In this document: one piece after another, positions 57,506 to 64,000 of the stretch
Numbering within the stretch: the stretch's first letter is position 1
How the letters are laid out: each line of letters begins with the position of its first letter
Assembly (NCBI GenBank): GCA_913778145.1
Contig: CAJYVI010000071.1
Coordinates: forward strand, 62,001 to 126,000
Origin: an uncultured Pseudocitrobacter sp.
GTDB taxonomy: Bacteria; Pseudomonadota; Gammaproteobacteria; Enterobacterales; Enterobacteriaceae
DNA: 64,000 bases
Direction of reading: 5' to 3'
Translations under genes and position numbers: made by a program
Notes under the pieces: generated by a model
Databases searched by the model: none
What the model saw: the letters and a program-made list of their open reading frames with translations, nothing else
Told to the model about the DNA's origin: nothing

Positions 57506-58543
57506 ATGGCCCTACATTGTGCATTCATTGGTTTTGGTAAAAGCACCACCCGTTATCACTTTCCCTATGTTCTGAACCGCAAAGACAGCTGGCATGTGGC
57601 GCATATCTATCGCCGTAGTGCGAAGCCGGAAGAGCAGCATCCGCAGTATTCTCACATCCACTTCACCAGCGATCTGGATGAAGTGCTCAATGACCCAGAA
57701 GTGAAGCTGGTGGTGGTGTGTACCCACGCGGATAGCCATTTTGATTACGCGAAACGCGCGCTGGAAGCCGGGAAAAACGTGCTGGTCGAAAAGCCGTTTA
57801 CCCCTACGCTTGCCGAAGCGAAAGAACTGTTTGCGCTGGCGAAAAGCAAAGGGCTGACCGTTACGCCGTATCAGAACCGCCGTTTTGACTCCTGCTTCCT
57901 GACCGCGAAAAAGGCCATTGAGAGCGGTAAACTTGGTGACATTGTGGAAATCGAAAGCCACTTCGACTACTTCCGTCCGGTGGCGGAAACCAAACCAGGG
58001 TTACCGCAGGATGGCGCGTTTTACGGCCTTGGCGTGCACACCATGGACCAGATTATTTCCCTGTTTGGCCGCCCGGATCACGTCGCTTATGACATCCGCA
58101 GCCTGCGAAACAAAGCTAACCCGGACGACACCTTTGAAGCGCAGCTGTTCTACGGCAACCTGAAAGCCATCGTCAAAACCAGTCACCTGGTGAAAATCGA
58201 TTACCCGAAATTTATCGTGCATGGCACCAAGGGCTCGTACCTGAAATACGGTATCGACCAGCAGGAAACCAGCCTGAAAGCCAATATCATGCCGGGTGAA
58301 CCGGGCTTTGCCGCCGATGACTCCATCGGGCAGCTTGAGTACGTCAACGATGAAGGCGTGACGGTGAAAGAAGAAGTTAAACCGGAAACCGGCGACTATG
58401 GCCGCGTCTACGATGCGCTGTATCTAACCCTTACACAGGGCGCGCCGAATTACGTCAAGGAATCTGAAGTTCTGACCAACCTTGAGATCCTCGAACGTGC
58501 CTTCGAGCAGGCCTCACCCGCCACAATCACCCTCGCCAAATAA
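57506..58543 (+). CDS. yhhX: Gfo/Idh/MocA-family oxidoreductase YhhX
   Basis: A 345-aa NAD(P)-dependent oxidoreductase. It has an N-terminal Rossmann domain (AFIGFGKSTTRYH), the EKP motif in NVLVEKPFTPT, and a C-terminal alpha/beta substrate domain. Start chosen at the ATG 57506 with AAAGGA upstream, matching E. coli YhhX; the frame extends far upstream through ryhB but that part is spurious. The substrate is unknown. Confidence 0.96.
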   Translation: MALHCAFIGFGKSTTRYHFPYVLNRKDSWHVAHIYRRSAKPEEQHPQYSHIHFTSDLDEVLNDPEVKLVVVCTHADSHFDYAKRALEAGKNVLVEKPFTPTLAEAKELFALAKSKGLTVTPYQNRRFDSCFLTAKKAIESGKLGDIVEIESHFDYFRPVAETKPGLPQDGAFYGLGVHTMDQIISLFGRPDHVAYDIRSLRNKANPDDTFEAQLFYGNLKAIVKTSHLVKIDYPKFIVHGTKGSYLKYGIDQQETSLKANIMPGEPGFAADDSIGQLEYVNDEGVTVKEEVKPETGDYGRVYDALYLTLTQGAPNYVKESEVLTNLEILERAFEQASPATITLAK

Positions 58544-58553
58544 GATGTTAAGG

Positions 58554-58590
58554 CTCCTCTATTCTTGTTCACATTTTTTGAACAGAGGAG
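58554..58590 (+). terminator. yhhX terminator
   Basis: CTCCTCTATTC and GAACAGAGGAG make an 11-bp stem (one mismatch) with a 15-base loop, then TCAATTTT. It starts 11 bases after the yhhX stop. Confidence 0.65.
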
Positions 58591-58664
58591 TCAATTTTCA
58601 CCCTCTATCATCCCAGGCGGTTTCGGGCCACACTTACTCCATCGAAAACATGAGGGGGTAACAA

Positions 58665-59360
58665 ATGATTTTCTTACGCAAAGCAAATGAACGTGGTCAT
58701 GCAAATCATGGTTGGCTGGATTCCTGGCATACCTTCTCGTTTGCAAACTATTACGACCCGAATTTTATGGGCTTCTCGGCACTGCGCGTGATTAACGATG
58801 ACGTGATTGACGCAGGCCAGGGGTTCGGTACGCACCCGCATAAAGATATGGAAATTTTGACCTATGTACTGGAAGGCGCCGTTGAGCACCAGGACAGCAT
58901 GGGTAACAAAGAACAGGTTCCGGCGGGTGAGTTCCAGATTATGAGTGCAGGTACCGGCGTGCGTCACTCCGAGTACAACCCGAGCAAAACTGACCGTCTG
59001 CGCCTGTACCAAATCTGGATCATTCCAGAAGAAACCGGTATTACGCCGCGCTACGAACAGCGTCGCTTTGACGCTGAGCAGGGTAAACAGCTGGTGTTGT
59101 CGCCGGATGCGCGTGATGGTTCGCTGAAAGTGTACCAGGATATGGAACTCTATCGCTGGGCGCTGGCAAAAGATGAGCAGTCGGTGCATCAGATTGCCGC
59201 TGACCGCCGCGTGTGGATTCAGGTGGTAAAAGGTAACGTCACCATCAATGGCACCAAAGCCACCACCAGCGATGGCCTGGCGATTTGGGATGAGCAGGCG
59301 ATTTCTGTTCATGCCGACAGCGAAAGCGAAATTCTGCTCTTCGATCTGCCGCCAGTATGA
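58665..59360 (+). CDS. yhhW: Pirin-family quercetin 2,3-dioxygenase YhhW
   Basis: A 231-aa bicupin of the pirin family. Metal ligands are visible in THPHKDMEIL (two His) and VRHSEYN (His/Glu) of the first cupin. E. coli YhhW has quercetinase activity in vitro. AGGGGG upstream gives a strong ribosome binding site. Preceded by yhhX and followed by a terminator, as in E. coli. Confidence 0.96.
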   Translation: MIFLRKANERGHANHGWLDSWHTFSFANYYDPNFMGFSALRVINDDVIDAGQGFGTHPHKDMEILTYVLEGAVEHQDSMGNKEQVPAGEFQIMSAGTGVRHSEYNPSKTDRLRLYQIWIIPEETGITPRYEQRRFDAEQGKQLVLSPDARDGSLKVYQDMELYRWALAKDEQSVHQIAADRRVWIQVVKGNVTINGTKATTSDGLAIWDEQAISVHADSESEILLFDLPPV

Positions 59361-59376
59361 TAACGCGTAAATAAAT

Positions 59377-59412
59377 AAGAGAACCTCCCCAATCAACCGG
59401 GGAGGTTCTCTT
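59377..59412 (+). terminator. yhhW terminator
   Basis: AAGAGAACCTCCCC and GGGGAGGTTCTCTT form a perfect 14-bp stem with an eight-base loop, 16 bases after yhhW and 50 bases before gntR. The tail is short in T, but the A/T pairs at the stem base provide it; possibly bidirectional. Confidence 0.85.
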
Positions 59413-59462
59413 GTCTCCGTGGTAAACTGAGAGGATGTTTCACTTTTATTTCTCTCAGGACG

Positions 59463-60458
59463 ATGAAAAAGAAAAGACCCGTACTTCAGGATGTGGCCGA
59501 TCGCGTCGGCGTGACCAAAATGACGGTCAGCCGTTTTTTACGCAATCCGGAGCAGGTCTCCGTCGCGCTGCGAGGTAAAATTGCTCAGGCCCTGGATGAG
59601 CTGGGTTATATTCCTAATCGTGCCCCTGATATTCTCTCCAATGCGACCAGCCGTGCGGTTGGCGTTCTTCTTCCTTCCTTAACCAACCAGGTTTTCGCAG
59701 AAGTGCTTCGCGGCATTGAAAGCGTGACCGACGCCTATGGTTATCAGACCATGCTTGCGCACTACGGCTATAAGCCGGAGCTGGAGCAGGAGCGTCTGGA
59801 ATCGATGCTGTCGTGGAATATCGATGGCCTCATCCTTACCGAACGTTCACACACGCCGCGTACCCTGAAGATGATTGAAGTCGCGGGTATTCCGGTTGTG
59901 GAATTGATGGACAGCAAATCACCGTGCCTTGATATCGCGGTCGGTTTCGATAACTTCGAAGCGGCGCGGCAGATGACAGCGGCGATTATCGCGCGCGGCC
60001 ATCGCCATATTGCCTATCTTGGCGCGCGTCTCGATGAACGTACTATCATCAAACAGAAGGGTTACGAACAGGCGATGCTCGATGCCGGGCTGGTGCCTTA
60101 CAGCGTGATGGTCGAGCAGTCGTCGTCCTACTCGTCGGGGATTGAGCTGATGCGCCAGGCGCGTCGCGAATATCCGCAGCTTGACGGCATCTTCTGTACC
60201 AACGATGACCTTGCGGTGGGCGCGTCCTTTGAGTGCCAGCGTCTGGGTTTACGTATTCCTGATGATATCGCCATCGCCGGTTTCCACGGTCACGACATTG
60301 GGCAAGTGATGGAACCGCGCCTGGCAAGCGTCCTGACGCCGCGTGAGCGCATGGGGCGTATCGGGGCAGAACGTCTTCTGGCGCGGATCCGAGGTGAAGC
60401 AGTTACTCCTAAAATGTTAGATTTAGGTTTCACTTTGTCACCGGGCGGTTCAATTTAG
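59463..60458 (+). CDS. gntR: Gluconate repressor GntR
   Basis: A 331-aa LacI-family repressor with N-terminal helix-turn-helix (VLQDVADRVGVTKMTVSRF) and a periplasmic-binding-type effector domain. It represses gntKU (and the edd-eda and gntT operons in E. coli) until gluconate binds. Its palindromic operators are visible in front of gntK 80-110 bases downstream of its own stop. Confidence 0.98.
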   Translation: MKKKRPVLQDVADRVGVTKMTVSRFLRNPEQVSVALRGKIAQALDELGYIPNRAPDILSNATSRAVGVLLPSLTNQVFAEVLRGIESVTDAYGYQTMLAHYGYKPELEQERLESMLSWNIDGLILTERSHTPRTLKMIEVAGIPVVELMDSKSPCLDIAVGFDNFEAARQMTAAIIARGHRHIAYLGARLDERTIIKQKGYEQAMLDAGLVPYSVMVEQSSSYSSGIELMRQARREYPQLDGIFCTNDDLAVGASFECQRLGLRIPDDIAIAGFHGHDIGQVMEPRLASVLTPRERMGRIGAERLLARIRGEAVTPKMLDLGFTLSPGGSI

Positions 60459-60465
60459 CCCTGAC

Positions 60466-60487
60466 AAATTTGAACTAGATCACACAT
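60466..60487. promoter_or_regulatory. CRP site upstream of gntK
   Basis: TTTGA-ACTAGA-TCACA (60469-60484) matches the CRP consensus TGTGA-N6-TCACA with two mismatches in the left arm and a perfect right arm. gntKU is CRP-cAMP activated in E. coli. Confidence 0.85.
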
Positions 60488-60539
60488 ATTCATTTCTGGC
60501 ACGAATGGTGATTGCTTCTCCACTGGTCCGGCATGACAA

Positions 60540-60565
60540 TGTTACCGATAACAGTTACCCGTAAC
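60540..60565. promoter_or_regulatory. Tandem GntR operators of gntK
   Basis: TGTTACCGATAACA (60540-60553) and GTTACCCGTAAC (60554-60565) are two adjoining GntR-type palindromes with the TTAC...GTAA core, 29-53 bases before gntK. Tandem placement suggests cooperative repression. Confidence 0.85.
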
Positions 60566-60593
60566 AAATTCTTGTGTCCAGCAGGAGGACGCT

Positions 60594-61127
60594 TTGAGCA
60601 CGACTAATCATGATCACCATGTCTACGTTCTGATGGGCGTATCTGGCAGTGGTAAATCCGCAGTCGCCAGTGAAGTGGCGCATCGACTGAATGCCGCGTT
60701 TCTTGATGGCGATTTCCTTCATCCGCGTAGCAATATCGTCAAAATGTCCTCCGGCGAACCGCTGAACGACGACGATCGCAAACCGTGGCTGCAGGCGCTG
60801 AACGACGCCGCATTTGCGATGCAGCGTACCAACAAAGTTTCCCTGATTGTCTGTTCTGCGCTGAAAAAAGCGTATCGCGACATTCTGCGGAAAGGTAACC
60901 CGAATCTCTCCTTCGTGTACCTGAAAGGCGATTTCGACGTGATCGAAAGCCGTCTGAAAGCGCGCAAGGGTCACTTCTTCAAAACGCAAATGCTGGTGAC
61001 GCAGTTCGAAACGCTGCAGGAACCGAGCGCTGATGAACGCGATGTGCTGGTGGTTGATATCGATCAGCCGCTGGAAGGTGTCATCAACAGTACTATTGAA
61101 GTGATTAACAAAGGCAGTAACGCGTGA
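60594..61127 (+). CDS. gntK: Gluconate kinase GntK
   Basis: A 177-aa cytosolic kinase phosphorylating gluconate to 6-phosphogluconate, entering the Entner-Doudoroff and pentose phosphate routes. It has the P-loop GVSGSGKS, FLDGDFLHP and a C-terminal lid. Translation starts at TTG 60594 after GGAGG, which aligns with the conserved MSTTNHDHH; the rare TTG may temper expression. Overlaps gntU by four bases. Confidence 0.97.
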   Translation: MSTTNHDHHVYVLMGVSGSGKSAVASEVAHRLNAAFLDGDFLHPRSNIVKMSSGEPLNDDDRKPWLQALNDAAFAMQRTNKVSLIVCSALKKAYRDILRKGNPNLSFVYLKGDFDVIESRLKARKGHFFKTQMLVTQFETLQEPSADERDVLVVDIDQPLEGVINSTIEVINKGSNA

Positions 61128-62464
61128 CAACTTTAACGCTGGTTTTAACAGCAGTAGGCTCCGTTCTGCTGCTGCTGTTTTTAGTCATGAAGGCGCGTAT
61201 GCACGCCTTCCTGGCTTTGATGGTGGTTTCTATTGGTGCAGGTCTTTTCTCCGGTATGCCGCTGATTAAGATCGCGCAAACCATGGAAAAAGGGATGGGC
61301 GGTACGCTGGGCTTCCTGGCTATCGTGGTCGCGCTGGGCGCGATGTTCGGTAAAATTCTGCATGAAACGGGCGCAGTCGATCAGATTGCCGTCAAGATGC
61401 TGAAATCCTTTGGTCACAATCGCGCGCACTACGCGATTGGCCTGGCGGGCCTGATTTGCGCACTGCCGCTGTTCTTCGAAGTGGCGATTGTGCTGCTGAT
61501 TAGCGTCGCATTCTCTATGGCGCGTCACACCGGGACCAACCTGGTGAAACTGGTGATCCCTCTGTTTGCCGGTGTTGCGGCGGCGGCGGCGTTCCTGTTG
61601 CCTGGGCCTGCGCCGATGCTGCTGGCTTCCCAGATGCACGCGGATTTCGGCTGGATGATCCTGATTGGTCTGTGCGCAGCGATTCCGGGCATGATCATTG
61701 CTGGTCCGCTGTGGGGCAACTTTATCAGCCGCTACGTTGAGCTGAGCATTCCTGATGACATCACCGAGCCGCACCTGGGCGAAGGCAAAATGCCGTCGTT
61801 CGGTTTCAGCCTTGCGCTGATCCTGCTGCCGCTGGTGCTGGTCGGTCTGAAAACCATTGCCGCTCGCTTCGTGGCGGAAGGTTCTACCACTTACGAATGG
61901 TTTGAATTTATCGGCCACCCCTTCACTGCAATTCTGATTGCGTGCCTGGTTGCCATTTATGGCCTGGCGTATCGTCAGGGTATGGCGAAAGACAAAGTGA
62001 TGGAAATCTGCGGTCACGCGCTGCAACCTGCGGGCATCATCCTGCTGGTTATCGGTGCAGGCGGCGTGTTCAAACAGGTTCTGGTTGACTCCGGCGTAGG
62101 CCCGGCTCTGGGCGAAGCGCTGACCGGTATGGGGCTGCCGATTGCGCTGACCTGCTTCATCCTGGCAGCTGCGGTACGTATCATTCAGGGGTCCGCAACC
62201 GTTGCCTGCTTAACGGCGGTTGGCCTGGTGATGCCGGTAATTGAACAACTTAACTACAACGGCGCACAGATGGCAGCACTCTCTATCTGTATCGCGGGCG
62301 GTTCAATTGTCGTCAGCCACGTGAACGACGCTGGTTTCTGGCTGTTCGGTAAGTTTACCAACGCCACCGAAGCACAGACGCTGAAAACCTGGACCATGAT
62401 GGAAACCATCCTCGGTACCGTGGGCGCGATTGTCGGTATGATTGCATTTACCCTGCTGAGCTAG
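61124..62464 (+). CDS. gntU: Low-affinity gluconate transporter GntU
   Basis: A 446-aa GntP-family H+/gluconate symporter with about twelve helices and typical glycine-rich motifs (AALPLFFEVAIVLL with VIPLFAGVAAAAAFLLPGPA). Starts at GTG 61124 inside the gntK stop. Regulated with gntK by GntR and CRP; a terminator follows. Confidence 0.97.
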   Translation: MTTLTLVLTAVGSVLLLLFLVMKARMHAFLALMVVSIGAGLFSGMPLIKIAQTMEKGMGGTLGFLAIVVALGAMFGKILHETGAVDQIAVKMLKSFGHNRAHYAIGLAGLICALPLFFEVAIVLLISVAFSMARHTGTNLVKLVIPLFAGVAAAAAFLLPGPAPMLLASQMHADFGWMILIGLCAAIPGMIIAGPLWGNFISRYVELSIPDDITEPHLGEGKMPSFGFSLALILLPLVLVGLKTIAARFVAEGSTTYEWFEFIGHPFTAILIACLVAIYGLAYRQGMAKDKVMEICGHALQPAGIILLVIGAGGVFKQVLVDSGVGPALGEALTGMGLPIALTCFILAAAVRIIQGSATVACLTAVGLVMPVIEQLNYNGAQMAALSICIAGGSIVVSHVNDAGFWLFGKFTNATEAQTLKTWTMMETILGTVGAIVGMIAFTLLS

Positions 62465-62485
62465 GTTTTACAAAACGTTATTGCG

Positions 62486-62511
62486 AAAGGGCTTCCAGAT
62501 GGAAGCCCTTT
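62486..62511 (+). terminator. gntKU terminator
   Basis: AAAGGGCTTCC and GGAAGCCCTTT form an 11-bp stem with loop AGAT, then TTTATT. It lies 22 bases after gntU. Confidence 0.93.
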
Positions 62512-62525
62512 TTTATTGGAACAAT

Positions 62526-62649
62526 TGCCCGTTGGCGCTTCGCTAACCAGGCCTACGGGATGGCGAAAATGCCCGGTGGCGCTTTGCTTGTCGGGCCTAC
62601 GGGATGGCGTAATGGCTGTAGGCCGGGTAAGGCGCAGCCGCCACCCGGC
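62526..62649. repeat. REP/BIME cluster between gntU and yhgN
   Basis: Three successive REP-like halves: GCCCGTTGGCGCTTCGC with AACCAGGCCTAC, GCCCGGTGGCGCTTTGC with TGTCGGGCCTAC, and GTAGGCCGGGTAAGGCGC with GCCGCCACCCGGC. It fills the convergent gap. Confidence 0.88.
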
Positions 62650-62663
62650 GTCGTTCTGCTCCA

Positions 62664-63257
62664 TCACCCCTTCATCCACATCCGAATGCCATCCAGGAAC
62701 ATCTGGGTTGCCATCATCACAAGAATCAGCCCCATCAGGCGCTCAAGTGCGTTTACACCTTTCTCACCCAGCAGGCGCAGGAACAGCGACGATTGCAGCA
62801 GAATCGCTACCGTGCCGCCCCAGGCGATCAGCAGGGCGATAACGAGGTGGCTCATATTGTTCGGATATTGATGAGAAAGCAGCATCAGCGTCGCCAGCAG
62901 CGTCGGCCCGGCGACCAGCGGGATGGCGAGCGGCACAATAAACGGCTCTTCACCCGCCGGTAAACCGGAACTGTTTTCGGAACTACTCGGAAATATCATC
63001 TTAATGGCAATCAAAAACAGAATGATACCGCCAGAGATGGAAACCGTTTCGGCACGCAGGTTCAAAAAGGCCAAAATCTTCTCGCCCGCGAATAGGAAAA
63101 TCAACATGACGAGAAGTGCGATTAAAAGCTCACGTATCATGATCGCCCTGCGGCGCCTGGGTTCCGTGTGTTTTAATACCGACATAAAAATCGGCAAGTT
63201 TCCTAATGGATCCATAATCAGGATCAATAAAACGGATGCAGAAAAGATTTCATTCAT
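62664..63257 (-). CDS. yhgN: MarC-family membrane protein YhgN
   Basis: A 197-aa six-helix inner-membrane protein of the MarC family. The N-terminal LLILIMDPLGNLPIFMSVLK and the GPTLLATLMLLS motif are family-typical. Reported as a possible antibiotic or amino acid transporter, but the function is unproven. Divergent from asd, as in E. coli. Confidence 0.95.
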   Translation of the reverse strand: MNEIFSASVLLILIMDPLGNLPIFMSVLKHTEPRRRRAIMIRELLIALLVMLIFLFAGEKILAFLNLRAETVSISGGIILFLIAIKMIFPSSSENSSGLPAGEEPFIVPLAIPLVAGPTLLATLMLLSHQYPNNMSHLVIALLIAWGGTVAILLQSSLFLRLLGEKGVNALERLMGLILVMMATQMFLDGIRMWMKG

Positions 63258-63488
63258 AACCTAAATTCCCTGATAATCATTGCGGATTTTCTGCTTAACA
63301 CGTGACCGGTGGAAGGGTTTCCGAAGTGGCGCGTGTTGGCTCCCAAAATGGGGGTAATAAGTTGCATTTCTGATTGCTTTGCAATCATTGATTAATTTCA
63401 CTTGCGACTTTGGCTGCTTTTTGTAATGTGAAGGATGTCGCACCGGATCTGGTGACATTAACAGCACATCTCTGCAGGAAAAAACGTT

Positions 63489-64000
63489 ATGAAAAATGTT
63501 GGTTTTATCGGCTGGCGTGGAATGGTCGGCTCTGTACTCATGCAACGCATGGTGGAAGAGCGCGATTTCGACGCCATTCGCCCGGTCTTCTTCTCCACCT
63601 CCCAGCTTGGGCAGGCGGCGCCGTCTTTTGGCACCACCACCGGTGGTACGCTGCAGGATGCTTACGATCTTGACGCGCTGAAGGCCCTGGACATTATTGT
63701 CACCTGCCAGGGCGGCGATTATACCAACGAAATCTATCCAAAGCTTCGTGAAAGCGGCTGGCAGGGCTACTGGATTGACGCGGCCTCTTCGCTGCGCATG
63801 AAAGACGATGCCATTATCATTCTTGACCCGGTTAACCAGAAAGTCATCACCGATGGCCTGAACAACGGCGTCAAAACTTTTGTGGGCGGTAACTGCACCG
63901 TCAGTCTGATGCTGATGTCCCTAGGCGGCCTGTTCGCCAACGATCTGGTCGAGTGGGCGTCCGTTGCAACGTATCAGGCGGCTTCCGGCGGCGGCGCGCG
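63489..64000 (+). CDS. asd: Aspartate-semialdehyde dehydrogenase, 5' part
   Basis: First 170 codons; the gene runs off the window end. Asd reduces aspartyl-phosphate to aspartate-semialdehyde for lysine/DAP, methionine and threonine synthesis. It begins [20 protein letters not shown] (NADP-binding loop), and [12 protein letters not shown] contains the catalytic Cys at about residue 136. AGGA in GCAGGAAAAAACGTT is the ribosome binding site. The frame is intact to base 64000. Confidence 0.97.
   Translation, partial: MKNVGFIGWRGMVGSVLMQRMVEERDFDAIRPVFFSTSQLGQAAPSFGTTTGGTLQDAYDLDALKALDIIVTCQGGDYTNEIYPKLRESGWQGYWIDAASSLRMKDDAIIILDPVNQKVITDGLNNGVKTFVGGNCTVSLMLMSLGGLFANDLVEWASVATYQAASGGGA

Overview
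The window is a chromosomal segment from a member of the Enterobacteriaceae. Nearly every gene has a clear Escherichia coli/Salmonella counterpart in the same neighbourhood (treF, gor-rlmJ, prlC-rsmJ, uspA/uspB, pitA, yhiN, yhiI-rbbA-yhhJ, yhhT/yhhS, dcrB, yhhQ, tusA, zntA, rsmD, ftsYEX, rpoH, liv, ugp, ggt, ryhB, gntRKU, asd). The GC-rich coding sequence, the padC phenolic acid decarboxylase with a divergent LysR gene, the Rrf2/flavoprotein pair and the Mg transporter under an M-box point to an Enterobacter/Lelliottia-like genome rather than E. coli itself. This is an inference from gene content; no database was searched.

Layout. 1-6 kb: a short-chain dehydrogenase, the LuxR-type regulator yhjB, a lysozyme-fold protein lacking two of three catalytic residues, a HEPN/ankyrin-like membrane protein (STY4199-like) and trehalase treF. 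6-16 kb: an SdiA-regulated-type protein, gor, rlmJ, prlC-rsmJ behind a textbook sigma-32 promoter, an FAD oxidoreductase divergent from an Rrf2 regulator, and uspA/uspB. 16-26 kb: pitA, yhiN, an MgtE-family Mg transporter preceded by an M-box riboswitch, and yhiI-rbbA-yhhJ. 26-34 kb: LysR/padC, yhhT, yhhS, dcrB, yhhQ with a probable preQ1-I riboswitch, tusA, and zntA with its ZntR operator. 34-40.5 kb: yhhN, yhhM, yhhL-rsmD, ftsYEX, rpoH. 40.5-48 kb: livJ, panM and livKHMGF. 48-54 kb: a TPR membrane protein and the Pho-boxed ugpBAECQ operon. 54-64 kb: yhhA, ggt, aaaT, the Fur-controlled sRNA ryhB, yhhX, yhhW, gntR, gntKU, yhgN and the start of asd.

Much of the interest lies between genes. Two riboswitches, one iron-responsive sRNA, sigma-32, sigma-E, ZntR, PhoB, Fur, GntR and CRP signals can be read directly. 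One terminator is embedded in the coding end of yhhS. A palindromic intergenic repeat family of about 90-110 bp occurs at least six times, usually just after stop codons, alongside ordinary REP/BIME units. The least understood parts are the dead-looking lysozyme with its HEPN/ankyrin neighbour, the TPR protein at 48 kb, and a 45-codon ORF with a strong ribosome binding site ahead of yhiI.
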